From: Udeniomyces pyricola
Taxonomy: Eukaryota; Basidiomycota; Tremellomycetes; Cystofilobasidiales; Mrakiaceae
DNA: 64,000 bases
Assembly: GCA_039545295.1 (NCBI GenBank)
Contig: BCIK01000002.1
Coordinates: forward strand, 444,841-508,840
Direction: 5' to 3'
The notes under the pieces are model-generated. The model was not told the origin of the DNA. It made no database searches and saw nothing but the letters and a program-made list of their open reading frames with translations. Shown one piece after another: positions 48,014-58,762 of the stretch. Each line of letters starts with the position of its first letter. Position 1 is the first letter of the stretch. A program made the position numbers and the translations under genes.

Positions 48014-50057
48014 ATGTCCCCTACCCACATCCTCCACACTATTCTTCTTGCCGCGCGAGATGAGGTCAATGCCACTCTGACCGACGCGAACAGTACCCTT
48101 ACCGACGATGGATCGGCCAACTCAAGTACGACATCTCTTGATTCGTCCATGGCCAACTCGACTGACGCCACGACTGCGGATGCCGGTCAGACATACGTGT
48201 GAGTTTGTTCTTTCCAGAGGAAGCCCTTCTACCGTTGCTTGATGTTTAGCGCTGACGGACCTGCGGTGTTTCTTTCGGGATTGTTCGTTCTTTTTCTTTC
48301 TGTATACGTTTGATAGCGGACATTATCTACCTTCTCCAGCCCTCGCTGTTCTGGGCGCGTCGCTCTTCTTCGTACTGTCATGCATATTTTGGATTCATCT
48401 TTGTCGCATGGGCAAGAAGTACCTCCTCGTGCTTCCCATCGGTACGACTATGATGACGGCTGGCTTCATTGTTCGCCTTTACTTTCACACCCAATCCGAC
48501 TCAACCCTCTTGTACATCATCCAAACCCTGGTTCGTATCGTTGTATCAATTGCATTCGTGCCTGCGCCTACACATGTCCTTGCATATTGTTGATTCAGCT
48601 ATCTGACCATACTACTGTCGGCTGCACCACAATCCAGCTTATCCTCCTCTCGCCTTGCTTCTTCCTGGCCACCGATTGTAAGTGCCTCTCCGACCAATTG
48701 CCTCAGACTCGTGCGCATGTCGTCTCCATCATAACGCTTCCTCTCACACGCACACACCTCACTTTGCCCCCACAGACGTTCTCCTCCACCATTTGGCTGG
48801 CCATCTGGGCGAGGCCGTGTCGGCATCCTGTCTCTTCATTCCACTCAAGGCTATTGTTCACATCTTGTGAGTACCGGTTGGCTAATATATTCTCCTAGGT
48901 TCCGTGGTATTACATAGACTGTAGAAACTAAAACTTTTTGTGCTTCTTTCTCCACCTTACCAATCAGTGTCTGGTCAGACGTCCTCACGTTTGTCATCCA
49001 GGGAGGAGGAGGCGCACTGTCGACCTCGGTATGTATCCTCCTTTCCCACTACTCAATTTGATTTTCAGGCGACTGATGGATCGGTCATTGTCCGTGTTTC
49101 TCATTCTCCTGTTTGACCATGTACATGGCATTTAGACGGACCACGCTACGCTCGGCAAGAACATCTGCCTCATCGGTCTCATCCTCCAACTCGCGTCATT
49201 CCTCTGCTTCATTCTCCTCTTGATCACGTTTGGGCTCAGGGTGTGAGTTGCCAAATACCTTTTTTCCGCTTTACTCAGGTCGACTCTACCGTCCGCTTAA
49301 TATCCTAACCTTCTGCGCTCTCGTTGATTCTCTTCCACTCGTCTCGTCCCGACAGCCGCTCTCGTTTCCCATTGGTCTGGCAAACGACGACTCCTGTTGA
49401 TGACGGCAGCGACAGACCTTACTCGAGCAAATGGTGGGACCTTCGACCGACGACTGCCCGGAGCGACTGGAAAGTTCTGTGGACTGTCCTCGTCGTCAGT
49501 TGTATCGGCATCTTGGTGAGTATTCTACCACGCTAGTTGATTAACTGTGTTTGTAAGAACAACACCTGAATATCTACTTTCTGTTCGTGCGAACCGCATC
49601 AGATCCGATCCGTCTACCGAATCCTCGAGTTTGCCTTCCCGTACGTGCATGCCTCGTGCATCCTTTACAGTACCTAGAAATTATTCTCGACCAAAACCCT
49701 AACGTTTTCTTTTCCTCACCCTCTCCATCTGCGACATTCAGTGCGACCTCACCTCTCCAGTCGCACGAAGCCTTCTTCTACCTCCTTGACGCCCTCCCCA
49801 TCTTCCTTATGCTTCTACCCTTCATCTTTTTCTGGCCCGCCCGATGGCTCGCTCCGACCTCGACCGGAAACGCCAAGACCGACATCTACGCCCTTGGCTA
49901 TTCCACCAGAGGCTCGCACGGCAGTGGGAATGAGGATGCAGGCAGCTTCCTCTACCTCGACAGCAAGTCGAACGATAGCACGGCTAAGTTCTCGTTACGC
50001 GGTCAAAAGATTTCAAACCCGACGTTCGTCAATGGAAGCAGTGGTTGTGTCGTGTAG
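48014..50057 (+). CDS. RTA1-family seven-span membrane protein (tandem copy A)
   Basis: RTA1-like proteins are fungal seven-transmembrane proteins; yeast members include Rsb1 (sphingoid-base export) and Rta1 (7-aminocholesterol resistance). The start is the ATG at 48014 ('MSPTHILHTILLAARDE'). A Ser/Thr/Asn-rich extracellular N-terminus has several N-glycosylation sequons (NAT, NST, NSS, NST). Then 'GHYLPSPALAVLGASLFF' begins TM1. Other segments are 'VLPIGTTMMTAGFIVRLY', 'IQLILLSPCFFLATDYVLL', 'FVWSDVLTFVIQGGGGALS', 'NICLIGLILQLASFLCFILL' and 'DALPIFLMLLPFIFFWPARW'. The motif 'RSVYRILEFAFP', followed by an aspartate-containing last helix, is typical of RTA1. The C-terminus is Ser/Gly-rich and cytosolic. 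Ten or so exons. A second homologous gene follows in the same direction, so this pair is a tandem duplication. Confidence 0.9.
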
Positions 50058-50686
50058 GCGGAGTGACGATTCGTACAAGCTGAAAGGATTTGGAAGGATA
50101 GCTAGAGGCCGAACGCTTGATGGAGATAGGTGGTTGATTGTTGATGGCCCTGATATGTTGACCTGCTATTGTATGCAACTACTTCTTATCTCTGCAAGTG
50201 CGAGTGCATATATGTTACACTTCCTGCACATGTATCCTCACATGGTTGTTCGGCGAAAGGTGACATTTACTGTGTGTGATGAATTGTTCCGCCTGTGTTT
50301 TCGAATTATGATACGATCGTGTCTTTTGCGAGTCTTGACCAGTCTAGTCTCTACGCAGCTTCAACCGAAACAAACTTGTCCTTACGCCTCGGTGTAGGCA
50401 TTTTCTACAGCCCGGAAAAGGTGGTCGCCGCCCACTTGGGGCAGCTACACATTATGATATTCGATGCTAGCGCTAGTCGACGATACAGAAATGGTAGGTG
50501 CAGCGGTGACCGGACCTAGGACGGCGGCCGGCGGCCCGCGGCAGGCCTTGTACGAACGAGCGCCGAGCGGCCTCCGCTTTGCCCCTGCACTGGTGCTTTT
50601 CTTCAGATAAATCCCCTGTAACGAATCTCTCTGATCATCCATTACCTTCGACCACACTGACTTCATATCTCATATCGGATCTCAGC
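50058..50686. promoter_or_regulatory. Spacer between the two RTA1-like genes with a CGG-rich block
   Basis: This 629-nt spacer includes a compact GC-rich segment at about 50510-50575 with many CGG/CCG triplets (GGACGGCGGCCGGCGGCC). Such triplets are half-sites of Zn2Cys6 factors, which control RTA1-type genes in other yeasts; the link here is inference. The remainder is the 3' flank of copy A. Confidence 0.45.
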
Positions 50687-52589
50687 ATGGCGCCTCTCTC
50701 TACCCTGGTCAGTCCTCCGGTCTCCGCGATGCTGGCTCGTGTGTATCTGCGCGTCGAGCCATATTTCTAGCCCGCTTTCTTTTCGACACACGCTCATCTC
50801 AAACACCTCCTTTTCCCGCTGTATAGATCACTCGCTCTACCCATCAGATCGTTGCAAGATACGTCTTCGACGAAAATGGAGATATGCTCTATGCTGGTTA
50901 TCGCCCAAATCTGGCCATCAACATCATTGCCTTTGTGCGTGTCTCCAATCCGCGGCCCGACTTAATTTATATATCTTTGATTGTTTCTAGCCACGGATAT
51001 GACCGTTCACTGATTGCTGGCATCTTTGATTGCATTTTTTTTTTAATATAGATTCTTTACGCTCTGATCTGTATCGTTACATGGACCCGTACGTCTCGCA
51101 TCAATCTAGGCTCACGATACATGCCTATATCCTGCAATCTGGGCAAGAATATACACTCAAACAAACCTCCGACTTTTTCTGACTATTTCACGCATCTTAT
51201 CCTATCAGATTACGCTCGAATGGGTCGCAAGTTCATGCTCACTCTCACTATCGGTCTGACCGCCATGTCCATCGGCTTCATCGCTCGCATCGCCCTTCAC
51301 TACAAGCCCACGACACTCGGGGTCTTTGTCGTCGCTCAGCTCGTTATCCTTCTCTCGCCATGCGCTTTTTTGGCAGCGGACTACGTCATCTTCCGTGAGA
51401 TCACGACTTTTGTGGGCGATGATATCTCGTAAGTGTAGTTTTTCGTTCGGGAGGGTCGTTGTTTGTCGAGCTATCGGATCCTAAGCTGATACATTTCCTT
51501 TTCGCCTATATTATTCATACCCTTTTACAGCTCCAGCTGTCTCATCATCCGGTCATCCTGGCTGGTCAAACTGTTCGTCTGGAGCGACGTCGTCACGTTT
51601 CTTCTTCAAATGTCAGGTAAGAAATCACCCAATCTCTCCGAGTCCAACAGCTCGACGAGGAACAACGCCCCAGTAATCATGAGGAACGTTCACGCGAAGC
51701 GCAGTCTCAAAGGTCCAATCACTGATACATTGATTCTGTCATGATCCTCTTCTAACTCCCAACAATCATGTCGATTTAGGCGGAGGCATGGGGGCTGCCG
51801 CCAGTCTCGCGGATCTAGGCCAAAAATTGACGCTCGTCGGACTTGGAATCCAACTCGCTTCTTTCTCCCTCTTCACCATCACGGCCTGCACGTTTGGTTT
51901 CCGATTGTAAGCACACCAATCCATTCATGCCGTCTTTAATTCTGGGGCGTCCGTGATCCATCTCGATGTTTCGATATCTATTCTGCCTTGATGTTTGCAC
52001 TCGGTCAAACTACTATTATGACATTCAAGTATATCTTATTAACCCTTTGTCCTCCTTGTTCCCTCTCTTTCCCGTCATCAGGAAAAACCGATACCCGAGT
52101 GTGTGGTCCTCGGCCTCGAGACAGACTTCAGACTTCACGAGAGGTTCGCACGCTTCGATCTTGCGTTTCTGGATCAAAACGCCCCGATCGGACTGGCGAA
52201 CGTTGTTTTATGTGTTGCTCGTCACTTGCATCGGTGTTATGGTTCGCGCATCACTGCTTGTCCATTTTCTTTTACCATCGACTCGATTGTTTGGTTGTTT
52301 CATCTTGATTTTTTTTTTCTCTCCCAAGCACTAAACTCTCTAACTTCCTTTTCGATCGGTCAACCCACAGGTGCGATGCGTCTTCCGATTCGTCGAATAC
52401 ACTCAAGGCTTCGACGGCTATCTTGCCGGTCACGAGGCTTACTTCCTGACGCTCGACGCCCTGCCTCTGTTCCTGTCAATGGGGCTGTACGCGTTCGTTT
52501 GCTGGCCCCCTCGGTTCTTGCCGGCCAATGGGGAAGGACATGAGCTCGTGGAGACATCATCAGAGGAGGGTCTCAAGGCAAGACACTAG
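50687..52589 (+). CDS. RTA1-family seven-span membrane protein (tandem copy B)
   Basis: This gene lies directly downstream of copy A in the same orientation. The first exon, from the ATG at 50687 ('MAPLSTL'), is very short and ends at GTCAGT; the second starts at about 50829. The ectodomain 'VARYVFDENGDMLYAGYRP' precedes TM1 'LAINIIAFILYALICIVTW'. Other segments are 'LTLTIGLTAMSIGFIARIA', 'LVILLSPCAFLAADYVIF', 'LFVWSDVVTFLLQMSGGGMG', 'KLTLVGLGIQLASFSLFTI', 'VLLVTCIGVMVRCVFRFVEY' and 'FLTLDALPLFLSMGLYAFV'. Spacing of 'WSDV.TF', 'DALP.FL' and the Arg/Glu pair 'FRFVEY' matches copy A. Unlike copy A it lacks the Ser/Thr/Asn-rich ectodomain and the long tail. The C-terminus is 'VETSSEEGLKARH'. Identification as RTA1 is firm. 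Confidence 0.9.
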
Positions 52590-53604
52590 GCTTGTCTGTG
52601 TGATGTATAAATTTAAGGAGAGTAGTGTAGTAGTCTCCTTGTAGTAGTTTCTTTGGTTCTCTGTCGCTCGACTCTTCCTTTTCTTCCTTTCATCTCACTA
52701 TATGCGCGCTCGACCTCCAGCTGATGGCAACGAAGTCCTCGTCGGTTCGTTTTGCGACGAGTCATTTTTTATTTTATTTTTAATTTTTTTTTCTCTTTTT
52801 CTTTATGGGTTTCTCTCTTTCATCTTTCTGACAACGGACGTTGAAATAGATGAATTTTGTTGTGTTTGGGTGATGCTATCGATTTACGTGCACTCTGAGC
52901 AAGAAAGTGGATGATGTCATGCGTGTATCGAGTTTCGCCCCGTCATGCATCATGCAGCTGGAGTAGTGCCTGCGCCGCCCGGTGGTCTTGCTAGTCTTGA
53001 GAGCGTTCGATGCCTCTCTATCCATCAAGGTTTCCAGTCTGCCAAAAAATCATCTCGACTTGAACGTATGCATATGACGAAGTTCGTCAAGACCGACTCC
53101 GATGGCCTTCCCCCATCGAGTGGCAACTTTCGAATCTCGAACAGGACCAACAGCTCCGAACAAACCTCGAACCAGCTCGCAATTTGGGAACTTTCAACCC
53201 CCCCCCCCCCCTCCTTTCAACCTCCCCCTCCCATATTCTTCCTCTTACGCCAACGTCTTCTCACAGTCCTCGTATCCAGCCGATACAAATATAGCTCTCC
53301 CTCAGCAATATCGCCTTACTCTTCCAGGACGTCTCTATCCTTGACTATGGTATGCGGAATTGACGCGCTTGCCCGTTTGCTTGCTTTTCTCACACATATA
53401 TCTCCTCTATGGCTTTCAAGCGTAACAAATGCCACGAATGCCTTCAACACGCCTCTGCATCTGCCTTCGATGCAGAACCTACGCTCCGCGTCGCTCGACA
53501 GGTGTATCAAGCGAGGCCGGTACTGAGTATTTGGGCTGCATGGTTTCTCTGACTACATACGCCCGACATGACCCCCCTCAGCGAGCCCAAAAGCCAACAT
53601 CAAC
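52590..53604. other. Gene-poor kilobase after the RTA1 pair
   Basis: Contains T-rich 3' flank (52740-52840). Two overlapping open frames at 52945-53526 and 53102-53344 are Ser/Pro-rich; one includes a C-run-encoded Pro stretch near 53202-53213. Nothing supports them as genes, although part may be leader of the small gene that follows. Confidence 0.4.
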
Positions 53605-53865
53605 ATGGAAGTGGCCCAAGGATCTTCCACTTCTTCGTCGCAAACCCCGGACAGCCCAAGCGCCCAAAACTTGATCCACCTAGTATCGTCCCTAACTCTC
53701 TTCTTGACGGCGATCTTCCTGTACGTGATCACGGTCCCGACACCATCGATACCCCTTAGTCATCAACCTTCAGCCCTGGTCGGGGACTCTATTGCGTCTG
53801 TTCTCAACCCCGAAGAACCAACCGACCCATCGACCAACAAGGACGAATCGGAGGTAGAAACCTGA
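53605..53865 (+). CDS. Small hypothetical single-span membrane protein
   Basis: The 86-codon frame from the ATG at 53605 has a hydrophilic N-terminus (22 residues, Ser/Gln-rich). One membrane segment follows, 'LIHLVSSLTLFLTAIFLYVI', and then an acidic, Pro-rich tail ending 'NKDESEVET'. This tail-out topology resembles small mitochondrial or ER proteins, but I recognise no family. Alternative upstream exons cannot be excluded, and the region may be a non-coding transcript. Confidence is low. Confidence 0.4.
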   Translation: MEVAQGSSTSSSQTPDSPSAQNLIHLVSSLTLFLTAIFLYVITVPTPSIPLSHQPSALVGDSIASVLNPEEPTDPSTNKDESEVET

Positions 53866-54537
53866 CCTTACTCCCGATATCCCCGTCAATCCTGATCACC
53901 GTCCTTCAACCCTCCGTCCGGGGCTCCATCCAGTTTCTACTCAATCCTGATCCAGCTCAAACGCCCTCTTCGAGGATGAAGCCTGAGTTGAACGAGAATG
54001 AGACGGTAGTAGGCGTGGGGTTGGATGGATGTTGTGACGAGGGCGCTTCGTCAACTCGACACTAGCGACGTCGATGAGGTTCAAGCCGTAGCCCGGGGGA
54101 AGGGGGGGGGGGGCGGGCGGATCTGTCTCCATCTATGAGCGTCGAAATGATAATGATAAGAAAATAAAATAAAATATGGGTATAAACGATGTTGATCGGA
54201 GAATTGTACATATATATATATATATGTGATATACAAAGTATACGTGCGACGAGCATGATGGTGAGATTTTTCAGCCTGCGATAGGGCGTGCGTTGATATG
54301 GAATGAATGATGAGTACATGATACATATATATATACATATAATATATATATTTATGGCGGCGCGGCTACTGGTGCAGCTGTCGACAGGAGTCAGCTGGAG
54401 ATTATTAAGTGGACGGCCAGTGCATCAGTCGGAAACACGAATCGCCTTTCTCAACCACCTCATCCCCCCCTCCCCTCACCTCACCTCCTACCCCACCCCC
54501 CCTTCCCCTCCTTACCCCCCTCAGAAATCATCTCATC
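53866..54537. other. Intergenic region with AT microsatellites
   Basis: A (TA)n tract lies at about 54211-54226 and another TATATATATACATATAATATATAT stretch at 54325-54350 (given in two parts: TATATATATACATATA and ATATATATTTAT). A minus-strand open frame at 54132-53941 lacks an obvious start in context and was not called. The last 90 nt are a C/T-rich leader. Confidence 0.45.
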
Positions 54538-55317
54538 ATGGCCGGAGGAATGCCCGCTATTCTGCGCCCGAACCACCCTTCGATCAGGAAGCTTCAGATC
54601 GCCGCCGCCGGTGTCACGGCGGGTGAGGCTTCTGTCTTTCTTCTCTCCCTCTCTCTGTCTCCTCTGCGAGTCAAGAGGGCCCCTTTGGATCCTCAATCAC
54701 CCTATGCTCTCTCACTCATGCTGACGCCCTTGGCCTCTTGGTTTCTCCTTGCTTCGTCTCCCGTATCGACCATCGTTCCCTGTCTCTTTTTGTGGGAAAC
54801 GCCGCTCCAGTCTGGGTCGGAACGTCCTACTGGGCCGCCGCGGCTGAGGAGAGGAAGATGAACTTGGTCAGGATCAAGGAGGGTCTTCCCCCAAAGAAGC
54901 AGGAGCACAAGTCCTGGATCACCTGTCAGTGCCGACTGCCTCTCTCTCTCTCTCTCTTTTCTACTTGACATTAACAGGAAACGTGCGCGATGCTGGTCAT
55001 AACCACGTCAGAAGGGGAGGGGGAGGAGGGAAACATGACATGGGACCGGCTTGGTATAAGCCCGAAGAGGGCGAGGAAGCAAGAGACCTTCTTCCTCTTG
55101 TCCCTTCCCTCACACCCTTTGCTCTCTCGTGCGCGCGCGCGTGTCCTGCCTTCCGTCCTCCTCCCCTTCCCTCCCCCCCCCCCCTTTCCCCTCTGCCCCC
55201 TCCCCTCCTTCCTAGGAGAGGAATCAACTGAACATCCATGCTAAATCATCTCTTCCCTGTCTTTTCTCTCTCTCTTCATTTATTCGCCCTCACCCCACAG
55301 TCGCTGCTTGGCAGTAA
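54538..55317 (+). CDS. Very small single-span protein, probably mitochondrial
   Basis: Three exons, 54538-54622, 54811-54924 and 55301-55317, keep phase and give 71 aa. The product begins 'MAGGMPAILRPNHPSIRKL', then has a short membrane-like segment ('QIAAAGVTAVWVGTSYW') and a basic/acidic tail 'AEERKMNLVRIKEGLPPKK'. Size, N-terminal basic residues and a single span resemble small subunits of inner-membrane respiratory or ATP-synthase complexes (for example the COX7A class), but I cannot assign a subunit. The terminal exon contributes only five codons and the stop, after a 376-nt intron that is much larger than average. The C-rich leader before the ATG is typical of highly expressed genes here. 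Confidence 0.6.
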
Positions 55318-55554
55318 GACACCTCGTCTCTTCCATCCGAGGCGCATCGAAACTACAACTATATAAAAAAAAGAAACAAAGGAAATCTTGCATCGTTCTG
55401 AAGGAAGGACTGAGGAATGGATTAAAAGGAAGGGCGAGGGCGAGAGCGCGAAGGGGATCGTTCAAAGGGTGCGGTATATAGATATGGCCGACACGTTGAC
55501 AGTACAGTTGGTTTTCGTGCAAGATACAGTAGCTTATTCCATTCATCTGGTCAA

Positions 55555-55580
55555 CCCCCCCCCCCCCCCGGGGGGGGGGG
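55555..55580. repeat. C15-G11 homopolymer palindrome
   Basis: A run of fifteen C is directly followed by eleven G, giving a perfect 22-bp inverted repeat with no loop. It may form a hairpin or slipped structure. Confidence 0.9.
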
Positions 55581-55592
55581 AATGTAGGACGT

Positions 55593-55645
55593 GATTGACC
55601 GATTGACCGACTGACCGACTGACTAACTGACTGACTGACTGACTG
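55593..55645. repeat. Degenerate (GACT/GACC)n tetranucleotide array
   Basis: Units of GATTGACC and GACTGACC grade into perfect GACT repeats (GACTGACTGACTGACTG) over about 50 bp. Confidence 0.8.
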
Positions 55646-55929
55646 GGTTTGCCATAAAGCTTGACAGGAGGCTTAATGGACCGCTCCGTGCGATGTGCGC
55701 GCGCGCTAATGATGTGGTGGCGCGATGAACGTACGATGATGATGATGATGATGGATGGATGGTTGGATGGATGGGTATATGCACTAGGGCGAATGCATGA
55801 TGAGGATGGGAGAGACGGTATGATTGGTGGCGCATGCCGGAGTGTTGGGTATGTGATGATGATGGGTTGTACTTGTATATGGGATGGATATGGGATGGGA
55901 CGTACTATAAGTAGTGATAATCTGTGTGG

Positions 55930-55961
<32 letters not shown>

Positions 55962-56267
55962 GAGGTGTAGAGATGGACAATGAATGGTTAATCGTTGGAG
56001 TGACTTGGTGGAGGTATATATGATATAAATACAAATACAAATACAAGGTTAAATATATATATATAGAATATGGATGGGCCAAGTAGATGATGATGATATT
56101 GATGAGATGGTGTGAAGTGGAAAGCGATCGAGGGCGGCCGTCGCGTTGGATCCGTGCCGGTTGAAATCAAGACAAGACACGACAAGGAGTTTATGTTTTG
56201 ACTCGTTCACACATTGAATTCACGTCCATCAATCCGTTCACTCTCCTATATAGTCTTTATAGATATC

Positions 56268-56334
56268 CCATCCATCCATCCATCCATTCGTTCATTCATT
56301 CATTCATCCATTCATCCATCCATCCATCCATCCA
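56268..56334. repeat. (CATC)n/(CATT)n array in the leader of the TPT gene
   Basis: About 16 tetranucleotide units, CATC at both ends and TCAT/CATT in the middle, lie 48 bp before the start codon at 56382, so probably within the 5' UTR or core promoter. Confidence 0.85.
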
Positions 56335-56381
56335 CACCTACCCCTCCACCTTCCTTCGCCCCTCCTCACTAGTCACCCATC

Positions 56382-58762
56382 ATGGCCCCCCCGTCCTCCC
56401 CCGAAAAGTCCCCCGAATCCCCCGCGGATATCGAGCTTCGCTCCGCAAAGGGCGACACTGAGCTTCAGCAACCGCTCATGTCCACCGGCTTGGGCTCCAC
56501 CTCGGCTGCCAACTCCAAGCCAAAGATCAAGCTCAGCGCTGCCACCATCAGTGAGTCATTGTCGTCCATACCACAATCAGAAGGAGGAGACGGCATGACG
56601 AGGGTCGAACCCCTCCCCAACGGCGTCTGTCTATCCTATCCGAGTTCACACTTATGCCGAAAGGGAAGGGGAAGGGGGGAATGTTTCAATCCTTCTTCTG
56701 CAACACACGTCTGTTCTGCAAGCTTCAAATCACCAAGTTCACTGACAACATACGTTTCTCTTCTTCATTACTTTAGTTCCGATATGGGTCAGTTGTCACT
56801 CCATAGCTATGTGCTCTAGCTAGCTCATCCCGCATCCTCGCCCCTCCCCCTCCCCCTACTCCCCCCCTCCCCGGTTCGGCTCACCAGTCCCGCTCACACT
56901 GTTCTTCTCTCTCATCTCCCTCCGTCCTGAACTACTTTTCCCTCACAGATCGCGCTTTCATCGTCCGTCATTCTTTTCAACAAGTACCTTTTCTCTACCC
57001 TCGAGTTCCCCTTCGTAAGTTTCCCGTTTGATTTCTCTCTTGGGGAGGCGAGTAAAACCCATATTGGGTTCCCTCTCAGCCTCGTTCCTTCTCTTCTTGC
57101 CCCGCCCTTTCTCTTCCGATCAATCACCCCCACACGCATGCCTCTCTCGTCAATCCGCCGATGCTCATCTTTCTTCCCTCTTTCTCTCAATTCTTCACGC
57201 TTGCTTGTAGCCCATCTTCTTGACCACCTTCCACATGGCCGTTGCCGTAAGCTCAATCGTTTCCCTCGTCGCCCTTCGCTGGTGTCGATCTTGCTGTGAC
57301 GGAACCGCGGGACCAACCGCCTCTGTCTGCCGGATCTCTGACCTGACTGTTTGTTCTCCATCGTTTCTGACTCCTCCTTCAGGCGGTTGGCACCCGACTG
57401 CTCCGCCAATTCACCAATCTCATGGATGGCCTCGACGATGTTGTCATTACTGTACGTCGCGATTGCGTCTCATCCCGAATGAACCGTCCCTTCGCGTTGC
57501 AGGTTCCATTTCTCACTTGTCTATCTTTTTTTTTCTTGTCCTTTTTCCTCTTTCGCCCAACCAGAGGGACATGTACACTCGATCAATCTTGCCCATCGGT
57601 GCTCTCTTCTCTGGATCGCTTATCCTCAGCAACATGGCCTACCTCTCGCTCTCTGTCTCGTTCATCCAAATGCTCAAGGTACGGAGAGAGTTTCGTTGAC
57701 TATCGTCCCGGAGCCGAGATCCGAGATCATGTTTTCGCACACGTGCTGGCTGACCAGTTCACTTCTCGTCTCGGTTTTTGATGCCTCTATTCCAAACCGT
57801 CTTCTTTTTTTCTAGGCCTTCACCCCTGTCGCGATCCTCCTCATCTCGTTCGCCTTCAAGCTTCAGGAGCCCAACCGAAAGTTGGCCGCCATCATTGGCA
57901 TGATCTCCTTTGGCTGCGCCCTCGCTGCCTACGGCGAGATCAACTTTGAGCCGTTTGGATTCACCTGCCAGGTCCTCGCCGTCATGTTTGAGTCGTCCAG
58001 GCTCGTCATGATCCAGGTTCTCCTCCACGGACTCAAGATGGACCCTCTTGTTTCGCTGCACTACTACGCTCCTGTTCGTATAAACACGAACAAAAACCGT
58101 TTCCTCGTATCTCCCGTCTCTGGGGACGGGCGACGGTCAACCCCAGAGTTGATGAAGCGACGTGACTGACTTGTGCATGACACATCCTTTTTCTGATATC
58201 CCATCAGGTCTGTGCCTGCATCAACGCGTGCATCATTCCTTTCACCGAGGGCCTCGCCCCCTTCTACGCCATCCCCCGAGTCGGCCCACTCATCCTTGGA
58301 GCCAACGCCTCGATTGCCTTTTCGCTCAACGTCGCTGCCGTCTTCCTCATCAGCGCGAGCAGCGGTCTTGTCCTCACCCTGGCTGGTGTCTTCAAGGTGT
58401 GTATCGGAAAGACAAATAAATGAACGGAGTAGAGGGGGGAGGAGGAGGGGGAGAGGTGTGGAGCAAATTATCGGCGATCAAAGCATAGCGAGGGGTACGG
58501 GTTGAAACTGACGGACTGTGTCCCCGTTTGGTTTTGCTTTCCATTTCTTTCAGGACATTCTCCTTATCACCTCATCGACAATCCTCTTTGACGCTTCCAT
58601 CACTCCTCTGCAAGTCTTTGGTAAGTCTGTCGTCTATCTTTCCTACGTTACGATTCAGAGTTGCCAGTGCTGACATTCAATCTACGTTCCGCTGTTATGA
58701 ACTTAGGTTACTCGGTCGCTCTTGGAGGTCTTGTCCTTTTCAAGACCGCCGGCGGCAAGTAA
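56382..58762 (+). CDS. Triose-phosphate/nucleotide-sugar transporter family (TPT/DMT) membrane protein
   Basis: Members of this drug/metabolite-transporter clan move nucleotide sugars or phosphorylated sugars across Golgi, ER or organelle membranes. The start is the ATG at 56382 in a C-rich leader. A cytosolic N-terminus, 'SPESPADIELRSAKGD', precedes TM1. Spliced segments visible in order are 'SSSVILFNKYLFSTLEFPF', 'PIFLTTFHMAVA', 'RDMYTRSILPIGALFSGSLI', 'LSNMAYLSLSVSFIQMLKAF', 'TPVAILLISFAFKLQEPNRK', 'MFESSRLVMIQVLLHGLKMD', 'PLVSLHYYAP', 'SIAFSLNVAAVFLISASSGL' and 'GYSVALGGLVLFKTAGGK'. 'NKYL', 'SFIQMLKAF.PV' and 'FES.R' are conserved in fungal TPT proteins. The end lacks a long tail. About ten exons; several intron positions around 56540-57400 are approximate. 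Substrate unknown. Confidence 0.9.

Larger units (their letters stand above)
55318..56381. other. Intergenic region dense in simple repeats
   Basis: The stretch holds a C15/G11 palindrome (55555-55580), a CTGA(C)-type tetranucleotide array (55593-55645), GATGATG runs (55735-55752), a (TA)n tract (55930-55955), ACAAATACAAATACAA (56030-56045) and a CATC/CATT array (56268-56334) before the next gene. No coding sequence is supported. Confidence 0.6.

Noticed and set aside
52945..53526. 193-codon plus-strand frame with Pro-rich centre
   Set aside because: It lacks recognisable motifs, includes a C-homopolymer-coded Pro run, and overlaps another frame of equal quality.
53941..54132. Minus-strand frame ending in 'SSSKRAFELDQD'
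   Set aside because: It overlaps the 3' flank of the small plus-strand gene and has a Pro run from a G homopolymer; no upstream exon was found.
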